Source: Hydra vulgaris
Taxonomy: Eukaryota > Cnidaria > Hydrozoa > Anthoathecata > Hydridae
DNA: 64,000 nt
Reading direction: 5' to 3'
NCBI RefSeq assembly: GCF_038396675.1
Contig: NC_088921.1
Coordinates: forward strand, 16,269,501 to 16,333,500
Shown: positions 36,276-48,499 of the stretch, in pieces
Numbering within the stretch: position 1 is the stretch's first letter
Layout: each line of letters starts with the position of its first letter
Notes under the pieces: model-generated
What the model was told of the DNA's origin: nothing
The model's database searches: none
Seen by the model: the letters and a program-made list of their open reading frames with translations, nothing else
Position numbers and translations under genes: made by a program

Positions 36276-39200
36276 ATGTCATTTGTCATTGTTGAATTTT
36301 TAAATGGAAAAATTAAAGAAGTGGAAGTGATTGCTAAAAGTTGGATGAAAAATGATGGGAAATGCTTCTGGCCGCCATTTAAAAGTTCTGCTGTAATTCG
36401 TAAAGCTGTCACTACCTTGCAGGCTCCAACCTCTGATTGGAAGATATACCCAGCTAGGATTTTATACACTACAGGTTTGCATATTACTATAAAAAAATGT
36501 AAAATAATTGAATTAGATACTGAACTGTATGTTTTGACCAGGGCACTGGAGAGGATAAACATGTGCTGGTGCAAATTTATTTTGCGCCCCCTTTTACAAT
36601 ATGGCTATTCTCTCATTTAATATCACTTATTTTAAATCCAATATTCCAACAGGCATTTGTTTAAATTACACTTTCTGAAGGTCTTTAGAATGTTTAAAGA
36701 AGATTTCCAATGATTAAAAAAAGTTTTTTTAATTTTTATTTTGGACTCCTTAAAAAAAAAAGTTTTTTTTAACAATTTTTTTAATTTTTTTTAAAACTTT
36801 TTTTAAAAACTAAAAAATTCATTAATTTTCATGGGTTTTTCATTAAAATTCATTAATTTTTATGCAGTGCACCAACTGTACCCCGTTCTCATAGCTTGCT
36901 TTTGCCGCAAACATTTCAATTACATTTTCATTAGGTATTGATAAATGATTTTACGTACATAGATTTGTGTTTAGATTTTTATGAAGAAGCTCGGTCATGC
37001 TTAGAAAAAGCAGCAGATACTTCAAATATTGAAACTGACACTGAAGAGAAAAAAGGGACAAAGCGAAAGTAAATTTTACTAAAATTATTTTTTAATAAAT
37101 AAAAAATTTTGCAATAAAGAATTACAGAAATCATGCACTTTTTTTTGTTTAAAAAGTAAAGTTTATATTAAAGGAGAATGACGGCGATGAAATTCTGTGA
37201 AAGTGATGAAGATAATGTGGTTGGTGATGAAGAACTATATGGAAGACATTATTTTGATAGTTCAAATAGCCAAAGAACATCTAACATGATTTCAAATATA
37301 GCAGGTTAACTATTTTTGTAAAAGTAAAATAACGGTTTGTTAAAATAAACATGCTTATTTTTTTACTGAATTATAGATGTTTTTAAATCAATATCAACTC
37401 CCCATTTACACAGTGAAATAGCCAGCTTTTCAGTTGCTGATAATAACATTGATTTCTCGAAAGAAACTAATCTATCTCAAGGAAAAATGATGTTGTCTTC
37501 AAATATGTTGGTAAAAAAAAAGTCCTAATGTTGCTTTTGTTCTAATTAAAATCTGTGTGCGTGTGCAGTAAAAAAATTAATAGAAATCAGAACTATATGT
37601 TATAGAATATAATTTTGTTGACAAATATTTTATAAATATATGTTTGTTGACAAGTTTAAATAAAAATCACTATATGTTTAAAAATTTTGTTTAATTTTTG
37701 TATGTATAATTTATCTATACCTAGGTAGAAAATGGCTTTAAAAATTGTGTTTTAAATAAAGAGGATAGCAGAGAAACACATTTGTCTTGCCAGGGTAAAT
37801 TTAATTTTTAAGAATGTACATTTCAACATGTTAATCAAAGTTTTATTTATTTTTTCCATTTAGGTAATTTTTCATGGGTAATTTTTTACAAAATATTTTA
37901 CATAAATAATAATAAATATTATTTATTTTACTACATTTTTTTTTTAAGATTTTCAAAAAGTTGCATTGAGTTGGATGGCAAAAATAGATAAAAAGGTACT
38001 ACTGTTGCTTTTTATTTTAATATCAAGGATTACATAAGGCCCCCACAAATTTTCAAAATTTTGAATCAAATCAGAAAAGTGATTTGAGAAGCAATTTTAA
38101 AAATCCATATATTGAAATCAAGATAATTTCATTCTTATAGAATAAACATAATATGTATTCTGTAAAATATTATCATAAGAGATAATATTTTTTTATGGCA
38201 ATGAATAATTACTATACTGCAATTTATAAAGTAAGGTCTTATAATAGAAGGGGGAAGGGGAGCAGTAAATACCTGCTCTAAGTCTCCAATCTCATACAGT
38301 GACATCTTATTTAAAAAAAGATTAGTTTAAAAATTGTTCTTTTTTAAGATTCAAGACTCAATTCAATTTGCAAATATACAGTATAATTGATTCGATATTC
38401 TATTCACTGTTTAAATTTTGGATTTAGAGGGGCTTTGCATTTGGTGTGTAATGTTAAAAATAATTAATTCAAGATTTTTTTACATTTTGTAGATAGATAA
38501 GTTATTTCTACAGCAGTCTACATCAACAGTGAGCGCTAGTTCTTTATCTACAGAGCCCATTTTTGAAAGATGCCTAACAAAATCTGATGTGGGTTTACTA
38601 GAAGAAAAAGTCAAGGCTAGCAATGTTTTTAAAAGTAGAGTGGTGAGTTGCTACTGATAACAACTCAATTGTTATGAAATGAAAGTTAACAATATGAGTT
38701 TTAATGTTATATTATTATTTGTTATTTTTAAAAATAAAACATAAGGGTTCATTCGCAAATAAAGTCACGCATTACAACTGTTTATACCCCCTCCTTCCCC
38801 CCTTTGTCAGAAAGTGTCACAAATGATCAAATTTATTCTCCTTGTCATGTCACGTAATTTTTGAGTGTTTTTATTAAATAATTATTTATTTTAAAATGTA
38901 GTAAAAATAGTTTTTAATTTTATTTTATGCAGTTTTTAAAATTAATTGTGACGTCACAAATTGTTTGGCCTCTTCCCACTCAAAGTGAAACAAAATCAAT
39001 GACCGCTTTTCCCCCAAATGTTTGACGTATTTTGCGAACGACCCTTAAGTATTTTTTATTTTTTTAATAATAGATGAATTCTCTTAGTCGTTGTGGAGGT
39101 AATACTCCATATAAATCGGCTTTTGCTATTGGAAAGTTGTTGATGAGCGAGGACGCTGGGGCCTGTTTTAATGTCTCTGGTGGTTCATTGAAGATAAGTT

Positions 39201-39455
39201 TTAAAACATACACCCTGTATCATATGATAGTGGGTAAGAATGGTTTTATGCATTTTTTTAGGTTGTTTTTTTTTACAGGAAATATATTTTGTTTATCCCA
39301 CTCAGTCATTTATGTAACTATTTGCTATAACTTCTGCAGTTTGATTTTTTTCAAATTTGATTTGAATTTTTGATTTAGATGCGATTACACGACAGCATCA
39401 TGATGCAAAAATTTGCGAATGTCATTCAGGCATTTCAGAATTTTTAAGGCAATGA
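36276..39455 (+). CDS. Nine-exon accessory protein of the TNP2-like element (DUF4806-like), apparently intact
   Basis: Exons: 36276-36474, 36975-37068, 37174-37304, 37377-37510, 37725-37794, 37949-37995, 38493-38642, 39074-39233, 39379-39455. They sum to 1062 nt, 353 residues plus TGA, with matching intron phases (1,2,1,0,1,0,0,1) and no internal stop. All introns are GT..AG. AATAAA follows 30 nt after the stop. The N-terminus (FVIVEFLNGKIKEVEVIAKS, CFWPPFK, TSDWKIYPARILY) is a W/P-rich module. Next is DFYEEARSCLEKAADTSN, an acidic Ser-rich middle, and a helical C-terminal part: FERCLTKSDVGLLEEKVKAS, NSLSRCGGNTPYKSAFAIGK, FNVSGGSLKISFKTYTLYHM, AITRQHHDAKICECHSG. The C-terminal block resembles DUF4806. 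By position it is likely a DNA-binding or regulatory partner of the transposase; that role is inference. The exon 1 donor (ACAG|GTTTGC) is the weakest. Confidence 0.65.
38747..39044. mobile_element. MITE in intron 7 of the accessory gene
   Basis: The left end GGGTTCATTCGCAAATAAAG pairs with the right end, reverse-complemented GGGTCGTTCGCAAAATACGT. The element is 298 bp, non-coding, with CCCCCTCCTTCCCC in one arm and GGGGGAAAAGCGG in the complement of the other. It sits wholly within an intron, so it would not disturb the reading frame. Confidence 0.7.
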
Positions 39456-39714
39456 GGAACACAACTCAATCAAAAAGTTTTAAAAATAAACAATGCTGCA
39501 AACGCTAAATAAATTGTTTGAAAATATAAATTTTGTGTTAAATTCAATAAAAAACTTTCTTACTCAACGCAATGTCTACTTTCTTTCATTATTCTTTTGA
39601 GTTAGCTTTGAATTGCTCTATCAATAAATTTTTTGCTAAATCCATTATTTACAGCCTATTTTTTACAAAACAAATAAAGATTTGAGCAATATGTATAAAT
39701 TGTATATATAAATA

Positions 39715-39732
39715 TTTTATATATATACATAT

Positions 39733-39824
<92 letters not shown>
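39715..39824. repeat. (TA)n microsatellite
   Basis: A near-pure TA tract preceded by TATATACATATATACATACA. Confidence 0.9.
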
Positions 39825-39828
<4 letters not shown>

Positions 39829-40078
39829 TATAAATTAGTAGAAAATCACTTAACGAAAATTTTTTTCATTTAACACTGTATTTCATCAATAAAAAGACTC
39901 ATCAGAAATATTGGGTTTTTTTTTTATCGATGAGAGCATTTCTGATGAAACACAGTGTTAAATGAAAAAAATTTGTTTGATGAAACACAGTGTTAAAATG
40001 TAAAAAAAATTTAGTTGATGAAACACAGTGTTAAATGTAAAAAAATTTTGTTAAGTGATTTCCTACTAATTTATAATT
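39825..40078. mobile_element. MITE with inverted arms and three internal tandem units
   Basis: The left arm reads AAATTATAAATTAGTAGAAA then ATCACTTAACGAAAATTTTT; the right end reverse-complemented reads AATTATAAATTAGTAGGAAA then ATCACTTAACAAAATTTTTT. Inside the right arm the unit TTGATGAAACACAGTGTTAA occurs three times (about 39937, 39978, 40014) against once in the left arm. A nested stem CTCATCAGAAAT/ATTTCTGATGA lies at 39899-39950. It sits at the end of a TA tract inside the right part of the TNP2-like element. Confidence 0.8.
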
Positions 40079-40325
40079 GCTCTGTTGCTCTGATCCTTTA
40101 AGAACATTGAGCACTCTATTTTGTAGAATAGATTTTAAAGTTGTTTAAATATGAATAAATGTTTGTTGATTAAACGTTGAAAAGCAACACTCGATCAACG
40201 TTTTTTGTAAACACCAAATCAACGTTGATAAGTGGCTAACATTTTGGACAAAAAATCAATATGGAATCAATGTTGACGAGAAACATTGAATCAACATCAA
40301 ATCAACGCCTCATTTTTAAGCGGGT

Positions 40326-42110
40326 ACTATGTTAAGTACTTCAACATTTAAAAAAAAAATGTAAAATAAAAACAAAACAAACTCCATAAACTAGAGCTAA
40401 ACATTAACAGTTAAAAAATAACAAACATCGTTATATCACTATTAGTCGAAAACTTATGCAACTTTTAAATCACAAAATTTAAGATTTTTTTTTGTATGAC
40501 TTTTAAGGTTTTTAGCGATTTAATGTTTTTAAGAATCGCATTAACGTTTCCGTTCTTTTACAAAAGTAACAATAAACAAGACCGTTATTATTCGAAACTA
40601 AGAATACCAATAAAAACTATAGCTAATGGAATTTTAATGATTAGAAAACAACCCACCTTTGACATAATAAATCTGTGACCGTTTTTTTTTTAATTTTATT
40701 TATTGGTAATACAAAAAGGGCTTTCCAGAACAATAAACCAATTTTAAAAATTAAATTTCAGTCTTGAAAATTGACGAGTTGAGTCATGAAAATTGACAAG
40801 TGCTAAAAAAATTTTTTAGCACTTGTCAATGTAACTTTTTGATGGGAGGCATATTTTTTATGTGATCAACGCTTATTATTTAAAAATATGCACACTATTA
40901 GGGTAATATAATGGTATAATTGGTTTTGTTATTAGTTCAAAATAACGTTACTTTCAAAACATTTAGGATATAAATTGACCTTAATTTTTGAATCAAATTA
41001 TCTCTAAAAATAAAAATCTCAAAAAAAAATTTATGGTACTGTTGTTACTCAACGCGGTTAATGCATGTACTGGAAAATACACGAATTTTGCGTTTTTATA
41101 AAAAGGTTATGTTTCGCTGCATTTTTTTAACCCGAATAATTTTTAGAAAAAAAAGTTTTTTTTTCTCCTAGCGCTTTAGTTTGTTTAAAGTCAAACAAAG
41201 TTAAATTTTTTTTTAATTACTCAAGTTTAGTTATAAAATTTTGCTTTATAGTTGATGGACCATATTTTGGTATAAAATAGTGCTGCTCTCAATGAAGATA
41301 AAACATTAAACTGAGAAAACAACTTTTTCAAACAAGTTTTAAGTTATATGTTTAATTTCTAACCAGTCATATGTCTGCAAGCATATTAAAGGTCGAAAAA
41401 AATTAGTTATTTCAAGTTTAAAATCTTTTTTTTCCATTTTATATAAAAGTTTTTATTAGTATGACTGTGAAGAACACACAAATTGACATAAGACTAGTTA
41501 GACTTTTAAAGTTAAACCTCTTAAGGTTTATTTAAAAGTCTAAGCTCAAAATTTAAACATTACTGTGATGTGAGCCATCCCTATTTTATAATGCCATAAA
41601 ACTATTTAACTAAAATTCCGGTCTTTAAATTATCATAGATTAATACGTATTTTTTATTTGAATATATATATTTTTTATTTTTTTGTAGAAAATATATATA
41701 CATATTTTCATACTCCATCGCAAAAGATATGTTAAGTTTTAAACAATATATATATAGATATTATTTAAACTTAACATATCTTTTAAAACTTAACATATCG
41801 TATTGTTCAAAAACAAATGTTGCAGACCGGAAAAAAAATATGTTTGATATCACCGAGAACAAACAAGACAAAAAAGTTTGAGAACTTGCATTAACGGCGT
41901 TGAGTAAGCTGTGGTTCTAATTTTTGCAACAAACAAACAAAAAGTTATTGTATTTTAAGTCATCGATTGAACGATGGAAGAATAAACACCTTAAACTATT
42001 TTGTCGGCACAAAACCTCAGATCTTTTTTCTTTAGCTGTGTTTTATCGATAATCGATATTGCTCAGATATTGAAGTGCCAAACTATGTATTATTTTTTTT
42101 TAAATTTATT
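40326..42110. other. Spacer with hairpins
   Basis: No supported gene. 40793-40829 is a palindrome (TTGACAAGTGCTAAAAAAA and its complement). 41502-41545 is an imperfect hairpin (AGACTTTTAAA..TTTAAAAGTCT). 41716-41798 repeats AAGATATGTTAAGTTTTAAA directly and inverted. The 60-residue frame at 40496 has no motif. Confidence 0.55.
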
Positions 42111-42287
42111 AAGGTGCCCCAAGAAGTCCTTACGGTCTTATTACAGAGCACCTGTGATGAGCATTTAATTAGAAGCTCACTCCTCCTTTCAAATCGAAGT
42201 CATGAAACTTGCCCGGAGGTAGGCTTTGAACCATGGATCCATTGTTTCCGAAGCAAGTGCGCTACGCCTGAGCCACCGCTGCTCTCA
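42111..42287 (-). mobile_element. tRNA-derived SINE
   Basis: On the minus strand from 42287: GAGAGCAGCGGTGGCTCAGG, then CGTAGCGCACTTGCTTCGGA, later CATGGTTCAAAGCCTACC. GGTGGCTCAGGCG matches an RNA polymerase III A box and GGTTCAAAGCC a B box, at tRNA-like spacing. The 3' part (GTGCTCTGTAATAAGACCGT, AAGGACTTCTTGGGGCACC) is non-tRNA tail. The anticodon arm does not fold as a tRNA. A second copy of the tail lies at about 62490-62520, which supports a dispersed family. Confidence 0.75.
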
Positions 42288-42317
42288 ACATACAAAATCT
42301 TTAAACCATTTCTATAA

Positions 42318-42722
42318 AAATAGTTAACCCAACAGGCGCAACTCCGAAACTCTGGCTTCTGTTGCCTATTAATAATCTTTTAAAACAAAAAGAATGATAC
42401 GTGCAAAGAATGGTTTTAAATCCTTGAAATTAACTATTACTATTTATCATAAACACCAATTAAAGTTACAAATTAAGTCTCAACGTTACAGAAACGTAGT
42501 ATTATATTAAAATTTCCGTGATGAATGTGGAAAAAAACACGTGTTAAACTTAAGTAAAATTGCCCGTAACATACACGTGTTTTTGATCTAAACGGTTGTG
42601 TCAAGATCACTAATCTCTATAATAACAGGAAAGCGTATCTCCTAATAAAATTCCTAATTTTTTGAAGCCATGCGAAGTCATATTGGGAAGCCCCAGAATT
42701 TTAAAATTTTGTAAGCTTCAGT
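42318..42722. other. Spacer between SINE and hAT element
   Basis: AT-rich. A GATGAATGTGGAAAAAAACA CGTGTTAAAC segment and a later ACACGTGTTTTTGATC form a loose inverted pair (about 42525-42580). No gene. Confidence 0.4.
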
Positions 42723-42730
42723 TTTACGAC
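42723..42730. repeat. Left 8-bp target-site duplication of the hAT element
   Basis: TTTACGAC, identical to 55849-55856, directly abutting CAGAGTTGTTA. Eight base pairs is the hAT signature. Confidence 0.85.
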
Positions 42731-42754
42731 CAGAGTTGTTACGACATAATATGT

Positions 42755-43077
42755 CTGGCAGATCTGTCGACATATTTTTAGACATATTTTCTGCCGACAT
42801 AAAATATGTCCCACATATTTTCTATCGACATATTTTGACATAACTTTATGTCTGAATTATTTTCTGCTGACATAAAATATGTCAGACATATTTTCTATGG
42901 ACATATTTTGACATAATTTTATGTCTGAATTATTTTCTGCTGACATAAAATATGTTAGACATATTTTCTATCGACATATTTTGACATATTTTTATGTCTG
43001 AATTATTTTCTGCTGACATAAAATATGTCAGACATATTTTCTATTGACATATTTTGACATAATTTTATGTCTAACAT
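42755..43077 (-). repeat. Left 73-bp tandem array of the hAT element, about 4 units
   Basis: Units contain CTGACATAAAATATGTC, AGACATATTTTCTAT, GACATATTTTGACATAA and TTTTATGTCTGAATTATTTT. The array is the inverse of the right array at 54945-55830. Each unit contains several small palindromes built on GACATA/TATGTC, good candidates for repeated transposase-binding sites. Confidence 0.85.
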
Positions 43078-43729
43078 ATTATTTTATTTCAATCCAACAA
43101 ATTTATAGCGCATTTCAGCTTAATTTAAAGAGTAAAGTGAAAATAGTCTAACAGATTTGTTGCTTTTTTGCAATCAGTTATGCTTTATAAAACTTTCATT
43201 TTAATCCCTATAAGCAAAAATCAGTTGTTTTATAAAGGTCTTTTTCTGCCCTTTGTGGCGATGCATCATTTGATGGTAGTGACTAATATTGACTAGTATT
43301 GATACATCATTTGATAGTATTGATTAGTATCGATTAGTATTGGCGATTTCCCGTTATAAGAATCTAAAAACCATCTCAAGCTGAGTTTCTATTACTGAAA
43401 GTGGTTTTTATTAGTATGACTAAATTTAAAATTATTCTTTTAATTAAAATAATATTAGAAAAAAACATTATCAGCTATTTTTAATTAATAGTTGATCTTG
43501 AAAAAGGTTTCATTATGAAAAATCGAATTCAAAAGATTCTGATAATTTATAACTAATTACGAATAATATACTTATAATTATAATAGTTATGATACATTTA
43601 TCATTAAAAAAACTGACAATTGCATTATAATTGCATAGTTAACTGCCATAAACTTGCATAAAATGTTTTGAGTGAAATATATATTTTAATAATTATTTAT
43701 TTTGTTTTCCTTACGATTTAAAGTCAAAA

Positions 43730-45688
43730 ATGGAGAATAATTTATTAAATGAACAAGTGAAAACTCAATTTGAAATAAATAAAGAAGGAGGAAAATGTAA
43801 AATGTGCAAAAAATTTTACAAAGGCAAATTAAGTAACCTCAAAGATCACCTTCTTCGAAAACACAAAGAAAAAGCCGACGAAATTGAATTAGTTGAAGCT
43901 ACCCCAGCTACAAGGCATCGAAATGACGATGAAATTCAATTACTTAAACGAATCAAGCTAGAAGTTGATGTAAATCAATTAATTGGAGAAATGATTCGAT
44001 TAATGATGCGCCGTAACTTGTCTTTAGCATCAGCTGATGAAATCGGACAAATGTCTTTAGTAAAAAATGCACTCAAAAAATTCAATATTTTTATAAATCG
44101 TCACAGCATGAAACGCTACATTCAACATGCATGTGAAAATATTTTTTTGCTAATAAGAGAAGAAACTGAAAATGTTCTTATGTCGTTGATGTTCGATAGT
44201 GCCTCGCGATATGGAAGAAACGTGTTTGGAGATAGTTGCAGATATATCAAGGACGGGGAAATAGTTGACAGAACCTTAGGCATAATTACTCAAGAAGGTC
44301 GACAGTTTGGCGAAATTTTGGCTGCTCAATTGGAAAATGTGATTAGAAAAATTGGAAAATGTGCTAATGATATCTACACAACTTGCACAGATCAGGGAAA
44401 GAATATGATGAAGGCTTCAAATATTCTCCAAAATGCACAAGATCAAATGAAAGTTATCCTTGAAATTTATGGTGACGAATTTATAGATTTCGAAGACGAA
44501 GAAATTGATATTGGCGCTTTAGAGAATGAAGAAGGGAATTATAGTGAAGCCCACGCTGTTTGCGTTGAAAAATCGGTAGGATTGTTCTGTTCAGCCATGT
44601 TTTGTGGCGCACATGTGTGTCAGCTAGCTGCCAAGGACGTAACGTCAATGTTTGAAGATGCATTGAATAATATAAGAAAAGTTGCTATTGAATCCAAAAA
44701 AGTAGCATATATTCAAACATATAAAAATCTAAAAAAGCCTCGTATAGACATTGCACCTCGTTGGGATTCCACTTTTTTGATGATAAAAGATTTTTATACC
44801 AACGCAGAATCATATCAAAGGATAAGACACGACAAGTTAAAATTAAATGATGCATCATGGAGCTTAATAGATGAATATTTCAACGCATTTTTACCAATAC
44901 ATTCTGCCATGATGGATTTTCAATCACCAAAATTATCAATGAGTGAATTCTACGTTCGATGGATTCAAATGAAAATAGAAATCGAGGACGTTCCAGCAGG
45001 TGATTTGGGATTAAAATTGTTACTGACCAACGCAATTAATACACGAGAACAAGTTTTTTTTTAATGCGAAGCCTTTATCGCTGCTTTAGTTCTGGATCCT
45101 AGATTTTCCTTTACATCGGGTCATCGACTATTTAATACAGAACTGTTGAATAGAGGAATCACACAGTTGATCAAAATCCATCAAAAACTTTGCACTCGAC
45201 AAGAACAGTCAAATTCTTCATCAACAGAAGAATCCATACAATTAAATGCGTCATATTCATCAAATACTTCTGAAGAGATACTTCCGATGAACTCAGAAGA
45301 TGTTGAAGCTGAAAAATTACGCCGTTTCATTGAATATACTGGAGGAGGAACAAGGCAAGGTATTGTTAATGCATCTTCAGAATCAGATGAAGATATTCGT
45401 CAACCAGTTTTAAAATGGGCTCTTAATGAAGCGCGAGTGACATTAGACGTTGAATTCAACATTCTTGCTTACTGGAAGAAAAATCAAAAAACAAAATGGA
45501 ATCGGCTCTATGAAATTTCGCAAGTAGTTTACGGTGCAGCGTTCTCCAGCGTAAAAGTTGAACGTGATTTCTCTGGATTCGCTTTGGTTTATAGCCATCT
45601 ACGTACTCGCATTTCATATGATTTCTTAAACTCCATCATGGTGGTAAAAAACAATCTGGATTTAATTGATAAAATAAAATTCGTTTAA
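43730..45688 (+). CDS. BED-type zinc finger hAT transposase, one homopolymer interruption
   Basis: Transposase of the surrounding hAT element: it cuts the DNA through hairpinned flanks and reinserts it with 8-bp duplications. The first frame, 43730-45064 (444 aa), starts with a BED finger (CKMCKKFYKGK, LKDHLLRKH), then SLMFDSASRYGRN (likely first Asp), YTTCTDQGKNMM (second Asp), CGAHVCQLAAKDV (the CxxH-type motif) and APRWDSTFLMIKDFY. After T9 at 45054-45062 the frame shifts; CEAFIAALVLDPRFSFTSGH continues directly into the 45146-45688 frame. The C-terminal dimerisation block reads NILAYWKKNQKTKWNRL, SSVKVERDFSGFALVYSHL and RTRISYDFLNSIM, with the Glu of KVERDFS at the usual place. Restored to one frame it is about 650 residues. 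The run length could be a sequencing error, so activity is undecided. Confidence 0.85.
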
Positions 45689-47003
45689 AAAACTTGTTTA
45701 CTTATTTAAAAAACAATTTACATTTTTTTTTTAGTCAAACAATTATTTTTCTACAAGGTCTCTTAATTTGCAATAGAATCTTTTGAGATTTCATTTTTCA
45801 TTATGAAAACTTTTGAGGAATTGTCAATTGAACCTGTCATTTTGAAAAGGACACAAGTCCAAAACTTTTAACAATTAGTTAAAAAATTTAAATTAAAAAT
45901 TTCTGTATGATTTAAATTTTTTTATAAAAAATAAAAGTTACATAAGTTATAAATGTTCTTGATTTATCTACTTTTATGTTAAATTTCTTTCGTAGTGTAG
46001 AAATTATTTTATTAAAAACCATGTTTTGTTAATTTTTAATAGTTTTAATAAATGGACTTGTGCCCTTTTCAAAATGACAGGTTCAATTATTTTATTGTTA
46101 AATAAATCATAACTATTATAACTATAAAAATATTATTCGAAATTAGTTATAAGTTACTACCGGTTAGTCTTCTTAATATGAATTTAATGAGCTGAATATA
46201 ATTTTTGCGAAATATTTCAAATTCTTCAGCTTAAAGGAATTTAATTTGGCACAAAATTTTTGAAATTATGTGATTTTTTCATAGAATCTTTTGAATTCAA
46301 TTTTTCAAAATAAAATATTTTTCAGGATCAACTATTAATTAAAAATAACTGAAACAGTGTTTTTTTATTATTATTTTAATCAAAATAATAATTTTAAGTT
46401 TATTCATACTAACAAAAACCACTTTCAGTAATAAAAACTCACCTTGAGATGGTTTTTACATTCCAATAATGGAAATTGCCAATATTAATCAATACTAATC
46501 AATAGGGATGGCAGTTTTACTTACTTTTTTTTTGCTTACTCGAGTAAGTTAATATTTATTAAAAAGTAAATTACATAAGTAATTTGAAATGTTTTATGTA
46601 AATTTACATTTCCCTATAAGTAACTTATTTTTTTGAAACGACTTTTACTTTTTAAAGTAAGACTTTTTACTTTCAAAAAAAAGTTATGTAAAAGAAGATT
46701 ACGTCAAAAAGTAATTTAGGGGAGAGTATGCACCCATGATCCTAAAAATTTAAAATTATAAAAACTAAGAACCCTCAATTGGGATCATGGGTGCATACCA
46801 GTATGCTCCCATGATCCTACCTATATGCACCCTTGATCCTATGTGTGTACACACGTTCTGAGATCAAACTTATACCATAAATGTGTAAGAATTATTTTTA
46901 AGTCGTCAAAAGTATGTCTAATAAATACCAATAAAGTTATTATTAATTTCACTACAAATTTATCTTTCTTTAAAGAAAAAATCAATGAAAAAAATGTTAT
47001 TTT

Positions 47004-48212
47004 TTACTGAGACTCAACGTTTTTTTTTTCATTACTTTCAAGATCAAGTTTTCTTTTCCTTGTCATGAAGATCTTATTTTTTTCTAGCCTTGCTTGATGA
47101 GAGATATTAATAGAAACACTGGATAGTTGACTTACAGGGTCAGATATAGGCTGAATTGGCAATACACTACAAGCTGGCCCTGATGATAGACTTGACATCA
47201 ATGATTGATTAAAAGCTGGGGCATGAACAATAGCAGAAACTGGATCAATAACAGCAGTAATAGGTTCTGGACGATCTGTTACATATGAAGCCAAAAACTC
47301 ATTATCAGAAAATACGTTAGGATTAAAGGGTTCAATTCCTGCCACAGCAAATCCTGCAGAAATGTTAGACAAAGTAAAAGCTTGTGCATAAGCTTTCCTT
47401 ACAACTGCAGCTATATCATATATGGTTATCGGTCTTGGATTAGATACAACCCAATCATCACAGGCTGTATTGTAATAACGTTTCAAAGGCCTATAAACTG
47501 ACCGATCTCATGGCTGCAGCTTGTGACTACAATGTGGTGGAAAGGACAGCATAGTTATGCCTTTTTTTTTAGCTAAATCTAAACACACAATTGAAACATG
47601 GCTCTCATGGTTGTCAAGAAGTAAAAGCACTGGATTAGCTGGTGAACATTTCATATTTTGGATAAAATGTTTCATCCACTCGAAAAACATTGCACAATTC
47701 ATCCAGCCAGATGGGTTTGCAACCCCAACACATCCAGGTGGACCACCATTTAACATACTTCCTTTGAAATGAACTCTTGGAAAAATAATTTTCGATTTTC
47801 GTAAAGATAACTCATTCCTACGTAACATAAATCCACGAAGCCACTGTTTCCCAGCAATTTGTAAACTTTTCCAGGATTTAGGAATGCGTTTAGAAAGAGT
47901 CATTGCAAATTCATAGGCAAGTTTTCGTGTTGTTTTGGTTGACAATCCATAGTGAAGTTTTGAAGCCCTTAAAAGATCTTCTTTGTTGGTAAAGATTTGC
48001 ATGGTAATGAAGTTAGGTTTGCAGACTGTACTTGGATTTAATTGACATTTCCTTACATATCTCTTAAGTGTCATTAAATTGATTCCCCTCTCTTTAGATA
48101 CACGATAAACTGTACCACCATTAAGAACTGCATTAACAGCTGCTCGCATTTCATTTTCATTAACTTTACCTCTAGGTGGTCTATCGGTTTTTCTCTTTTT
48201 ATGATACACCAT
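47004..48212 (-). pseudogene. Pogo-like transposase 2 with internal deletion
   Basis: Starts at the ATG at 48212: MVYHKKRKTDRPPRGKVNE with NGGTVYRVSKERGI (psq-like HTH), then AYEFAMTLSKRIPKSW and AGKQWLRGFMLRRNELSLRK. It then jumps to FPRVHFKGSMLNGGPPGCVG, ANPSGWMNCAMFFEWMKHF and LLLLDNHESHVSI (second Asp) with FPPHCSHKLQP. The segment that should hold the first catalytic Asp (a DETG-type motif, roughly 100 residues) is deleted. The third block reads QP-stop-DRSVYRPLKRYYN, where active relatives have QPLD: a TGA at 47510-47512 replaces Leu. The C-terminus continues in the same frame (TIYDIAAVVRKAYAQAF) to 47004. It is a non-autonomous, recently decayed copy distinct from the 6.7 kb pogo, with no PHD finger. 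Confidence 0.85.
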
Positions 48213-48321
48213 ATTTAACTGTAAAAAAATGAAAAATATTTATATAGTTTTGCTATATTCCTAAATTTTAAAAGAACATTTATAAAGATTTTTAATTATT
48301 AGAATCTACTTTATTAACAAA

Positions 48322-48499
<178 letters not shown>

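Larger units (their letters stand above)
33221..40325 (+). mobile_element. Two-gene TNP2-like DNA transposon, 7.1 kb, with terminal inverted repeats
   Basis: The left end reads ACCCTCTAAAAAATGAAGCG then TTGATTTGATGTTGAT. The right end, reverse-complemented, reads ACCCGCTTAAAAATGAGGCG then TTGATTTGATGTTGAT. This is about 36 bp with few mismatches. Both ends continue into sequence rich in ATCAACGTTGAT-like words (33258-33300 and 40187-40310), likely transposase binding sites. If the ends are counted from CCC, TA flanks both sides; a longer target duplication is not visible. Inside, on one strand, lie a damaged transposase (33902-35930) and an intact-looking nine-exon accessory gene (36276-39455). 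Two MITEs and a (TA)n tract are nested in it. Superfamily CACTA/EnSpm is suggested by the TNP2-like blocks, but the ends are not CACTA. Confidence 0.7.

Noticed and set aside
42222..42287. tRNA gene on the minus strand
   Set aside because: The A and B boxes are present but the arms do not fold into a cloverleaf, and a non-tRNA tail with a second genomic copy follows; a SINE explains it.
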